From contig CAUJNA010003316.1 of assembly GCA_963377175.1 (NCBI GenBank), forward strand, positions 1,441,501 through 1,505,500: 64,000 nt of DNA. Reading direction: 5' to 3'. The notes below the pieces were generated by a model that did no database searches, had not been told where the DNA came from, and saw nothing but the letters and a program-made list of their open reading frames with translations. A program made the translations under genes and the position numbers. Positions 1-9,176 of this stretch are shown here, piece after piece (position 1 is the first letter of the stretch; each line of letters starts with the position of its first letter). Origin of the DNA: Effrenium voratum (taxonomy: Eukaryota > Sar > Dinophyceae > Suessiales > Symbiodiniaceae).

Positions 1-1520
1 GACTTTTATTTAAATCATAGAGAGGAACCCATTAAATGCATCATGATTGAAGAGCTGGATGACATATTAAAACACACCGAACAGGACGAATACACAATGA
101 TATATACACGCAATGATTTGGCGAAAATGTATTATCAAGCAAAGCAGGCGGGATATCATTTCGGAGCTGATGTTTCAATTCAAGATTAAGAAAATAATAA
201 TTACATACAGGATAAAAACACAAAATTTGATTGATGCCTTCAATGCAAGTATAACAGTAGAAACTGAAGACACCTATAATAGGATGTCGAGAGCGATGTT
301 TGAATTCAATAAATCATTATTTAATCCACTGCATAAATCTTATTATAATGACATTGATGTAGAAATTTTAAACACATGCAGGACAGTAGCACCCGCTGGT
401 AAATTTCATTACTTTTATCATAGTATTGAATTACATATAGAGATTGACCAGAACAAAGCATATACACATAATTTAACTAAAATCGTAAAAGTTCCAGTGT
501 TTAAACAATTTGACATTTGGATGCCTTATGATTGTGGTAAACATGATTTTAATAACATGGGAGAATTATGTTTATTCTTAGTTAAGTTTACTGGAAAACA
601 AACATCATTATTTTTTAATAAACAATATAATTTAATATATGGCATGTTTTAGGAGAGTTTATTGACGAAGTCGAAATTTTATATTTTAAAAAGCCTTCTT
701 CGATTTATGAAGTAGATTATAAAAGTATAGTTGAGAACCTATGGAAGACTAACATATCAAATAATTTAGGTGAAGACATCAAGGTTAAGAAGTTGATTTC
801 GAATGTAAATATCGGATTGTTAGAAAAGGGAACTAACAAGTCTCAGAAGAGTTTAGTATTTGATACATTAAGTGAAGCACTGTATCATCAAAATCTGTAT
901 GGGGGAAGAATTAATAAGATTAGTGGATTTTATGATGATAAGGTTTTGACAGAGATGACAGGTGAATATATTAAAGAATTAGAAAGGAACATAGGCGAGG
1001 GATGGGTTTTAGAATTTAAGGCTCATGATAATGATGATGATAGGTACCGGAATTCTGATGATGGTACATATAAATTTTGGAAAACAATATGTATTATCAG
1101 AATCATTGTCGTGAGTGTTAAAAAATTATAGATGGTAACAAATACGATATCAAAAACGTTGAGAAAGAATCAGAAATCAAATATTGCACATTGACAATGA
1201 CACATAGACAAGACTTAACCAATGGCTTTAGGTATATTAAAGAGCTACTCATGCAACGACATAATTTTAAAATGCATAAATATTATGAAACATTGAAAAA
1301 CAACAATATCAATGTGCATAGTGTTAAAACCGATGCCTTCATTATTGATAGGAAAAATATTGACAAGGCCAAAACATTGATTAAGTTTTCAACCAAAAGG
1401 GGAGGATGGAGAGCTGAAGACAATAAACAAGTATCACCACCGAGCGATATATACAAAATTAAGGTTAATGAGTTATCAGAAATTCCGACTTACAATAATG
1501 TAAAAAAATCGTGTTAAAGA
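1..1520 (+). pseudogene. Family B DNA polymerase of Polinton-like/virophage type, C-terminal part, frameshifted
   Basis: The window opens inside this gene, so its 5' end is missing. Coding sequence runs through consecutive frames: 1-189, about 179-652, 652-1131 and 1122-1517. The last piece has a stretch with LTNGFRYIKELLMQ followed by SVKTDAF, which I read as the palm-domain metal site (the KTD variant of the usual DTD motif) of the protein-primed-type PolB found in Polinton-like viruses and virophages. The frame changes fall near 180, at a T-run near 648, near 1080 with an in-frame TAA at 1119, and at an A7 run near 1504. The protein would replicate the integrated element. AT-rich codon use contrasts with the host DNA to the right. 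The family call rests on remembered motif similarity and was not tested by a search. It flows straight into the helicase with no intergenic gap, so the two may be one fused protein. Confidence 0.6.
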
Positions 1521-2839
1521 CGAATACGACACCAAAAGCATTTGTGAGCAAATTGTGTCATGTAATCCGGTTTTGATAAAAGCAAGATTGGCTGGAAGCG
1601 GCAAGAGTTATATAGGCGAATATATGAAAAATCTAGGTTATAATGTGTTATTCGTATGTCCTAATAACAAGCAGAAGCAAGAAACCGAAGCCGACGCCAT
1701 AACATTAAGCAATTTTTTTAGCATCCCAATAGAAGCTGGAGAAAGACTACCGACATTTGACCATTCTGATTATAATTGTATTGTGTTTGATGAGCTAGGT
1801 ATGGCGGGTAATTATATTTTTGAACAGAGTTAGGGAGTTTAAGGATACGCACCCAGAGAAGATAATTATAGGAACTGTTGACGGGAAGCAGTTGAAACCT
1901 ATAGCTGATTTAACTAACACCCAAGACCACGAGACATATTTAAACAACTGTCTCAATCAAATATTTAAATATAAGATTGATCTTAAGATATCTAAGAGAC
2001 TTAAGACAGAAGAAGATAAAATTAAATTGAATGCTATATATAATGACATTTGGAAAAGTAAACTGCACTTCAAGGAAATAGTAAATAAACATTTTGAAAC
2101 TACAAGCGACATCATGGAAGGAGAGCATAACATAGCCTATACTAATGCTAGGTGCAAATGGGTGAGCAAAACCGTAAGAAATAATTTTGGAAAGACAGAT
2201 AACTATGAAATTGGAGAGCATGTGATATGCAGAGTTTATAAAAAGGAAATGGGGCAGGTGTTTAATGTAAATATTACTTATGAAATTATTAGTATTGATG
2301 ATTGGAAAGTAGAAAATATCAAAAGTAAAACTACATTCATGACAAACACCACGACTTTAGACAAGCACCCTATACATGCGTATTGTGCTACATGTCATTC
2401 GTCTCAAGGGGCTTCTGTAGATAAAAGCATTACTATACACGAATGGCATAAATCACATTTGGTCAGCCGTGAGTGGATTTGGACAGCGATTACAAGGTGC
2501 AGAGATATCAATAAAGTCAAGTTTTTCAAAGCAGACATAGATGATACTGATTTAAATGAAGCACAAGTAACCAGATATTTAGAACATAAGATTAAGCAAT
2601 ATAAATTACAAGACATGAATGCAGAGAGAGAGATAGACAACAAAAAATATATTGATGTCAAATGGTTATTTGACAGGCTTAATACCAGATGTAATAAATG
2701 CAGTTCAGAGTTTGACATAGAAATAAATATTGGCGTAATAAATAGTAATATGACAGCCCAAAGAATAAACAACGATTATGCCCATCATAAGGAAAACTGT
2801 ATATCTTATTGTTTAAACTGTAATCGCCGGGAAAAATAA
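1521..2839 (+). pseudogene. Superfamily 1 helicase with C-terminal zinc-binding tail, one frameshift
   Basis: Two overlapping frames (to 1833, and 1820-2839) together cover a complete helicase domain. The first has a Walker A loop, LAGSGKS, about 20 residues in, then a Walker B, VFDELGM. The second has late SF1 motifs: CHSSQGAS (motif V-like) and WTAITRCRD (motif VI with the arginine finger). The last 60 residues hold CNKC and, about 40 residues on, an HH...C...CLNC cluster, which looks like a treble-clef/HNH-type zinc site. The break lies in a T5 run near 1811. There is no start codon or spacer between it and the polymerase part, which suggests a polymerase-helicase fusion as known in some Polinton-like elements. 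Role: unwinding during replication of the element. It ends 17 bp before the integrase. Confidence 0.75.
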
Positions 2840-2856
2840 TATCTATCGTATTCTAT

Positions 2857-3765
2857 ATGGCATCTAAGCAAGATATTATTAGTAATGTTTATTATGATAA
2901 AGGAGGCTTCGGGTCAAAGAACCGCACTTTACAAGAAGCAAGAAAAAAGGATAACACAATAACTATAAACAATATTAATGAGTTTTTTAGGAATAATGTA
3001 GAACAGAAAGCCAAGCCAAGAGGACAGAATTCATTTGTAGCTCCTAACGCATATTATGAGTTTCAAATTGATTTTTTTTCATTAATGATATCCCTAAACA
3101 AAAAATGAAAGTTGGTATGATGTGTATTGACATATTTTCTAAGTATATGGTTGTTGTCCCGCTTATGTCAAAACAGCCAGCGGACATTTTAGCAGGACTG
3201 ATGGAATGTATTAAAAAAAAATGGATGGAACACCCAAACTAATTTATATTGACGATGAAGGAGCTTATAATAATCAAAGTGTTATAGATTTTTTGAAGGG
3301 TGAAAAACTAGAATTACATAGAACCAGAGGACACCCAGCATTCGCGGAGAGGGCGATACGGACGTTTAAAGATAGCTTGTATAAGAGGGTTGAAAACGAT
3401 GAGAAAAAGGAAAGGCTATTCAATGGACAGACTACATACACGAGATTATATTAACTTATAACAATGGAATAAAGCACACATCGCACGGCTTAACACCGTC
3501 AGAAGCAAGAAAGCCTAAACATCAATTAGAAGTGAGTTTAAACTTAGGTATGAAAGCCAAAAGAAATAGAGTTTATCCAGATTTAAATGTAGGAAATGAA
3601 GTTAAGATATTCAGGAAAAGGAGACCAAATGAAAAGGAGAGAGTAGGAGTATGGACTAAACAAACCTACAAAATAGCAAAGATTGAAAAGAAGTTAGGAC
3701 AGGAATATTATTATATTGAAAATTATAACAGGGCATTTTTGAGACATGAGTTATTAAAGGTATAA
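2857..3765 (+). pseudogene. Retroviral-type (rve, DDE) integrase of a Polinton-like element, frameshifted
   Basis: The gene starts at ATG 2857 and ends with a stop at 3765, about 300 codons in four frame pieces. The catalytic triad is visible: first Asp in FQIDFF, second Asp in LIYIDDEGAYNN, and the Glu in HPAFAERAIRTFKD. The C-terminal part has the basic, strand-rich segment usual after the core (NVGNEVKIFRKRRP...). The breaks are at a T8 run (3072-3079), an A9 run (about 3211-3219) and near 3440, which is not a homopolymer. This enzyme family inserts Polintons and mavirus-type virophages into host chromosomes, and its presence fits the integrated state seen here. Without repair of the frame it cannot be made, unless the indels are assembly errors. 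Confidence 0.75.
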
Positions 3766-3822
3766 TTTTATTTCTTGGAAAAAGTATTTAAAGAAATAAC
3801 AACTATATATAGTATAATAGAA
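3764..3822 (+). promoter_or_regulatory. Shared viral promoter-like block, copy 1
   Basis: The block runs from AATTTTATTTCTTG through AAAAAGTATTTAAAG and an A/T core (CTATATATAGTATAATAG) to AA just before an ATG at 3823. The same arrangement, at the same spacing of about 60 bp, precedes the next two small genes. Repeated conservation directly upstream of start codons suggests a promoter of the integrated virus. Confidence 0.6.
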
Positions 3823-4364
3823 ATGGTGGAAACCGAAATCAATGATTATTTCATATTTCAATAAGAAATGCTACGACTGTTGCCACTTCAAAAAAGAAAA
3901 TATGGAATTATATACATTGAATTTACCTAATGGAATAGTTAATAATATTATTGATTATTCTTTGGATAAAAAAATATGTAGAACATGTAGAAAATGGAGA
4001 TATTACCAAGAAGCAATCGAATACAATTTGGACATTCAAAGGCTTAATGAAAGAAATGTTGAAGATGACATTTTGATATTTTTAACTGTGTATGAAAGGC
4101 CACCTTATAGTTATGTTAGAGCATTTCTGAAAATCAGTAAGAAAAAATATGAAATGATTGCAGGTATATTATGGATGTTGACTTATCATAAAAGGGAAGG
4201 GTTTGATGTAAAAGAAGACATTAAAACATATTGAAAGAACACAATTTAATGTCAAAAATACAGTTAGAGATACAAATATTATTAAAATGATGTATGAAAG
4301 AGGTAAGATATATACACAATTTAATAGTCATCAATTAACTTATTCTCCTGAATTTAAACTATAA
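3823..4364 (+). pseudogene. Small Cys-rich viral protein, paralogue 1, broken
   Basis: I do not recognise the family. By comparison with paralogue 2 the true start is ATG 3823, but a 7-nt length difference near 3850 puts the body in a new frame (open 3842-4234), and a further one-base shift near 4233 moves the last 43 codons into another frame that ends at TAA 4364. The N-terminal part has CYDCCHFKK and later ICRTCRKW, which is a CxxC...CxxC pattern compatible with a small zinc finger. The rest is rich in Lys, Ile and Tyr. It is about 83% identical by eye to the next gene over the shared part, so these are recent tandem duplicates. Function unknown; its position downstream of the integrase and its own promoter suggest an accessory gene. 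Confidence 0.6.
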
Positions 4365-4419
4365 TCATACTATAATAATAACATGTAAAATATTATGTTA
4401 TAATTATATTTCAATATTT

Positions 4420-4481
4420 AATTTTATTTCTTGTAAAAAAGTATTTAAATAAATAAACACTATATATATATTATAATAGCA
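4420..4481 (+). promoter_or_regulatory. Shared viral promoter-like block, copy 2
   Basis: AATTTTATTTCTTG, then AAAAAAGTATTTAAA, an A/T core ending TATAATAGCA, then ATG 4482. The 55 bp upstream of it (ATAATCATACTATAATAA...) are also duplicated before copy 3, so the intergenic region was copied with the gene. Confidence 0.6.
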
Positions 4482-5005
4482 ATGGCGGAAACCGAAATTA
4501 ATAATTATATCAATAAAAAATGCTACGACTGTTGCCACTTCAAAAAAGAAAATATGGAATTATATACATTGAATTTACCTAATGGAATAGTTAATAATAT
4601 TATTGATTATTCTTTGGATAAACAAAAATATGTAGAACATGTAGAAAATGGAGATATTACCAAGAAGCAATCGAATATAATTTGGACATTAAAAGGCTTA
4701 ATGAAAGAAATGTTGAAGATGACATTTTGATATTTTTAACTGTGTATGAAATACCACCTTATGATTATGTTAAAGCATTTCTTAAAATCAGTAAGAAAAA
4801 GTATGAAGTTATTGACTACATATTATGGGCATTGATTTATCAAAGAAAAAGAGGGTTTGATGTAAAACAAACCATTAAATCATATATTGAAAGTGAACAG
4901 TTTAATGTTAAAAATATGGTGATAGATATTAATATTATTTTTAAAATGATGTATGACAGAGGTAAGATGTATCAATTAAATAGTTATCCTGAACTGAAAT
5001 TATAA
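4482..5005 (+). pseudogene. Small Cys-rich viral protein, paralogue 2, one frameshift
   Basis: It starts at ATG 4482 (MAETEINNYINKKCYDCCHF). It matches paralogue 1 until about 4622, where one extra base in an A-run (GATAAACAAAAATATG against GATAAAAAAATATG) sends it out of frame to a stop at 4730. The original frame continues from about 4625 to the stop at 5005. The damaged site falls exactly at the second CxxC, which is intact in paralogue 1. The C-terminal half is Lys/Ile-rich and ends LNSYPELKL. The two paralogues are broken at different sites, so each break arose, or was mis-sequenced, independently. Confidence 0.6.
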
Positions 5006-5062
5006 TCATAATATAATAATAACATGTAAAATATTATATGTTATAATTATATTTCAATATTT

Positions 5063-5122
5063 AATTTTATTTCTTGTAAAAAAGTATTTCAAGAAATAAA
5101 CACCATATATATTATAATAGAA
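5063..5122 (+). promoter_or_regulatory. Shared viral promoter-like block, copy 3
   Basis: AATTTTATTTCTTG, AAAAAAGTATTTCAAG and an A/T core ending TATAATAGAA immediately before ATG 5123. The gene behind it is much less similar to the other two, so the block is better conserved than the coding sequence. Confidence 0.6.
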
Positions 5123-5759
5123 ATGTTATTTAATTATTCAAAGTGCGAATGTTGTAAAACTAAAAGGAATGATGTTAAATCAACATTGTATAAGTTATTA
5201 CCCGCCAATCTATGTAATAAAATAAGTGAATATGATGTATATTGTAATCAATGCTGTATAACAAGAGACCTTGAAAAGTTTTTTGTTGAAGAACATAAGG
5301 ATAAGGGATATACAAAGTTTCAATTACAATTGAAATTCTTTATGAGATATCAAAAACGATTTCCTGTATGTTTTTACCATAAAGTTGCTAGAAAGTCATT
5401 TGAAACAGAAGTTGATGAGTTCTTTAATAATAAAGATTTAATTAAGAGGTTTGGAGGGGCAAACGCAATTAAACCATATAAAGCATTTGTTAAAACAAAA
5501 TCGAGACATGTTTGAAGCGATTGATTGGCATTTATTAAGTAAAGATAAAATAAACGAGGTCTTGAATGAATTTAGAATAACTAAATATCATGTATGGTAT
5601 TACTACAACACTAAATATCAAGTATGGCTACTAGTTAATTTGTTTTTCCGGGAATAGATTTATTCAATAATAGGAAAAGACAATATCAAATATATAGATA
5701 AAGATGGTATAGATAAATATGTAGATTACATATTTGAAGACATATTTCCTGACTATTAA
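5123..5759 (+). pseudogene. Small Cys-rich viral protein, third member, two frameshifts
   Basis: It starts at ATG 5123 and would give about 210 residues if its frames (5123-5515, about 5500-5657, about 5660-5759) were continuous. The N-terminal part has CECCKTK, then YCNQCCITRD: the same two-CxxC layout as the two preceding paralogues with little other identity, so a distant relative. The segment LLPANLCNKISEY sits where the others have LNLPNGIVNNIIDY, which supports common descent. The tail is acidic and aromatic (YVDYIFEDIFPDY). One break is next to an A4 run near 5492. It is the last gene of the AT-rich element. Function unknown. Confidence 0.55.
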
Positions 5760-6290
5760 TTTAACCCATAATTCTTAATCATTCTAGAATAATAACATTT
5801 ATACCCTTATATGTTATCATTATAATGTAAGTATAGCGTTTTATATATTGAAGATAACATCCTACAAGGGACACCACGCCTAAACAAATATATGATGAAA
5901 CTGATGAAACGAAGGAGGGGGGTGATGTTGTTGCTGTTCTATTTTTGTCCGGGAAATGGACAAATCGTTTTTAGACAGCTCGAATATTTTTTTGATGACA
6001 CATATTTTTTGCAATATTCATTTTGCATTTTTTTTGAAATGGATGAGGTGAGGAGACTGAGGAAATGACATTTTGAAGGGCAGTTGGTGAAATGAATGAG
6101 GCGAGGAGGAAGGAGAAAAGGATGGCGAAAGTTTTGGAAAAATGATGAGAAAAAAGCGGATGAGATGGACAGAAAGGAATGTAGAAAAATGATGAAAACA
6201 AATAAGGGTAGAAGATGGAAGATGGACAAAGTTGTAGGGGGGGTGTATGTATGAAGCAATTTATTTGCTAGGCGTGGCCCCCCACTACTG
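5760..6290. other. Right edge of viral element and transition to host DNA
   Basis: AT-rich sequence without genes continues to about 5860 (ATAACATTTATACCC..., TATATTGAAG). GC content then rises sharply at AAGGGACACCACGCC. From 5990 to 6240 the + strand is purine-rich (GGAGGAAGGAG, GATGGAAGATGG). No terminal inverted repeat can be tested because the left end lies outside the window. Confidence 0.5.
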
Positions 6291-7291
6291 AAACATGGGG
6301 CTTTCTGGGACACCAAGTCGATTTTGTTTTGTTTTTTTAAGACTAGCTGGTGGTTGGAAGGGAGCTATTCGGGAGCTGGGGGTATCCATTTTTTCCACTT
6401 CAATGGAGCTGAGGAGCTACCAGAAGTTCGGGAAGAGCATGGTTTTGCGGGGAAGCCAAACTCACGCAAGCCCTTCAGCCAATCGGCCTTTTGCCAAAGC
6501 TTGGTTCCCTTTGGCCCATGTTGAGTCATGGGTGGTTCTCCTTTGTTCCATTTTTTTGTGGCCCCTTCGGGTGATCAACTTTTCATGTCTGGGTCCCGAA
6601 TTAAGGGGCAACTGAGACTGGGGTATCCTCCAAAACGATTTGGAGCATATTCTGTCCCGTGTACTCAAGGTGGGCCAAGGTTAGTCAACCAGGGAGTATT
6701 CATCCTGCGTTCCCATACTGAATTCCACGGGGGAATACCCTTAAATATAGTTGGTAAAAGGTAACAAATCATGTAGCTCCACAAAAGGATCCAACCCTCA
6801 CAAACGTCCCAGCTTACTCATACCCACCTGTTGAAACTTGAATCACCGTGGTAAAATCTGTGCATCCTCAAGTGTGCCTGTCATTGGAAGCGGGTGCGTT
6901 GGCCGGGGGATAGATGTCAGACCACAGGCCGGTGGCGCATGTCCAACAGACCTTTCCTTGTGATTGGAGGTGGCTTTCTTACAACGAACTGCCCAGCGCT
7001 CGGTTCGGTTTGGGCCCATGTGTGACATGACGATGAAGCCCTGAACCCGGGGCGACTTAGACCACGTAAAAAATCAAGACAGAACAAAACAAGTGAACCA
7101 AAGGGGAACGGGTGCGAAATACACCCCACATGTGTACAGACCCTTTGTGTGACACGTCAGGTTAACCCTCCATGGTTGCTCCGAACCTCAAAACAGGGAG
7201 CAGGACTCGGAGCTGGGGGTATCCATTGTTGCTTTTTCGTAGGGAGCCAAGGAGGGATGAGGTGTTTGTTTGCCTAGGCCTGGGTTTTTTT
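6291..7291. other. Host DNA, no gene recognised
   Basis: GC-richer sequence. Open frames are short, overlap on both strands and have no recognisable domain. No RNA gene is visible. Confidence 0.5.
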
Positions 7292-7405
7292 CTTGGGTTG
7301 GTTGGTTGGTCGGTTGGTTGGTTGGTTGGTTGATTGGGTGGTCGGTTGGTTGGTTGGTCGGTTGGTTGGTTGGTCGGTTGGTCGGTTGGTCAGTTGGTTG
7401 GCTGG
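7292..7405 (+). repeat. GGTT tetranucleotide microsatellite
   Basis: About 28 copies of GGTT, with GGTC variants at fairly regular spacing (TTGGTCGGTTGG). It reads as WLVGWLVG on one strand and as Pro/Thr/Asn/Gln on the other. Confidence 0.95.
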
Positions 7406-8300
7406 CCGCATGGTTCTGTAGTCCTTGGCATTGGTCCTTTTGTTTCCCCGGGATATAACGTTTCTCCCTTCCGCTTGAGTCTTTCAAGCCTTGCAAACGA
7501 TGTTCTTTTTCATGTGGGCGTGGCTTTTTTTGAGGGTTATTTTTTGGTGGTTTTGAAGGGACACCAAAAGGAAAACCACCATTTTGGAGGTCCCAAGAAG
7601 ACACGCCGACTTACTCCCTGAGTTCCTTCCTCCTCATAGCTTTTTGGGAAGACCATATTAAGCAGCAGAACTCAGCTTTTGGCCAACTCAGGACAGTTTC
7701 GAGTCTAGCTGTTGCCTCTGCTTCAGGTTCAAGTTCGCTGAAGGTTCTTTTTGCTGACCAGTTCGCAGGACCAATTCATTCCTATTGTTTTTAAATTCAG
7801 TATACGGGGGTTTACTCGTGAACACGAAGGCAAGCTGCAGTTGTTGTGTGTGAGAACAGGGCCTGGCCTACACTATGCAGTTGAGTAGCTCCCAAAGCCA
7901 ATCCCCTTGGCCAAATTGGGAAGGGGCCAAATATGTTTCCCCTTTCAGCCATACATACTGTGGATGGACAAAATCCTGCACCATTTTGAGACCATGGGAA
8001 GCCAGTGCTTGTTGGTATTTGGCAGGCTGACGCCTTCCGCCGACCCCCAAGACTTTGTTTCCCGGACTGCCGGACTGTCAAAAACGCAGCACCCGCATCC
8101 CCAGCAGGCAGAGCATCACCCAAGGCACCTCCAGTATGATGCCAGCAAAGCTGTGGATGCAAAAGCTGCCTTTTTTCCTGGTGCTCCAAGACCAAAAAGG
8201 CAGCTTGCAGCATCGCCAGCGTACCTCGCATTCCCAGGATCATCAGCGATGGTGATGCCGGTGGTGCCAAAAGCATTCCGTAAGAAAGGCTCACAAAAAA
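7406..8300. other. Host DNA, no gene recognised
   Basis: Unique-looking sequence between two microsatellites. The overlapping frames on both strands (for example 7907-8434 + and 7812-8426 -) run into the CAT tract and show no known domain. Confidence 0.45.
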
Positions 8301-8355
8301 AAAAACATCATCATCATCATCATCATCGTCGTCATCGTCGTCATCCTCAGCATCT

Positions 8356-8386
<31 letters not shown>

Positions 8387-8608
8387 ACATCATCACCATC
8401 ACCATCACCATCACCATCACCATCACCGATTTGAGGTCAGGGTTAGAGGTTAAGGTTAGCGGTTAGCCATCATCATCACCACCACCATCATCATCGGCAG
8501 CATCACCGTCGTCATCATCATCACCAGCATCATCATCGTCGTCACCATCACCATCACCATCAGCACCATCTTCTTCATCATCATCAAATATCGTCTTCGT
8601 CATCATCA
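8301..8608 (+). repeat. CAT/CAC/CGT trinucleotide array, block 1
   Basis: CATCATCAT tracts with CATCAC and CGTCGT variants, interrupted at 8429-8465 by a short GGTTAG-type piece. It would read as poly-His or poly-Ser, but is low complexity and not a gene. Confidence 0.9.
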
Positions 8609-8796
8609 GGGTTAGAGGTTAGAGTTTGAGGTTAAGGTTAGAGGTTAGGGTTAGAGGTTAGGGTTAGAGTTTAGGGTAAGAGGTTAAGGTTCGAGGTTAG
8701 GGTTAGAGGTTAGGGTTACGGGTTAAGGTTAGAGGTTAGGGTTAGAGGTTAGGGTTAGAGGTTTGAGTTAAAGGCTAGGGCTAGAGGTTAGGCATC
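8609..8796 (+). repeat. GGTTAGAGGTTAGG telomere-like degenerate array, block 1
   Basis: Alternating GGTTAGG and GTTAGAG units with G/A changes. It resembles interstitial telomere-like repeat but is mixed with GAGGTT units. Confidence 0.9.
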
Positions 8797-8863
8797 ATCA
8801 TCTCAGCATCATCATCATCATCTTCATCATCATCGTCATCATCATCATCACCACCATCATCAC

Positions 8864-8908
<45 letters not shown>

Positions 8909-8954
8909 GTTTATTGTCATCAACCATCATTATTATCGTCGTCGTCATCATCAG
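8797..8954 (+). repeat. CAT trinucleotide array, block 2
   Basis: CATCATCAT with a pure run around 8860-8907. It lies between the two GGTTAG blocks. Confidence 0.9.
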
Positions 8955-9176
8955 GCTTAGGGGTTAGGGTTTGAGGTAAAGGTTAGAGGCTAGGGTTTGA
9001 GGTGAGGGTTAGAGGTTAGGGTTAGAGGTCAGGGTTAGAGGTTGGGGTTAGAGGTTGGGTTTAGAGGTTAAGGTTAGAGGTTAAGGTTCGAGGTTAGGGT
9101 TGGAGGTTAGGGTTAAAGGTTAGGGTTAGAGTTTAGGGTTAGAGGTTAGGGTTAGAGGTTAGGGTTAGAGGTTAGG
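8955..9176 (+). repeat. GGTTAGAGGTTAGG telomere-like degenerate array, block 2
   Basis: Same unit as block 1, ending at AGGTTAGGCGTGTC, where GC-rich unique DNA begins. Confidence 0.9.

Noticed and set aside
7188..7604. Minus-strand frame with a Pro-Thr-Asn-Gln repeat resembling a mucin or antifreeze-type protein
   Set aside because: It is the GGTT microsatellite in translation; no signal peptide or conserved flank.
7812..8434. Frames with poly-His, poly-Ser or poly-Asp ends
   Set aside because: They run into the CAT array; upstream parts show no domain and overlap on opposite strands.
8609..9176. GGTTAG blocks as a chromosome end
   Set aside because: They are degenerate, internal and alternate with CAT repeat; unique sequence continues on both sides.
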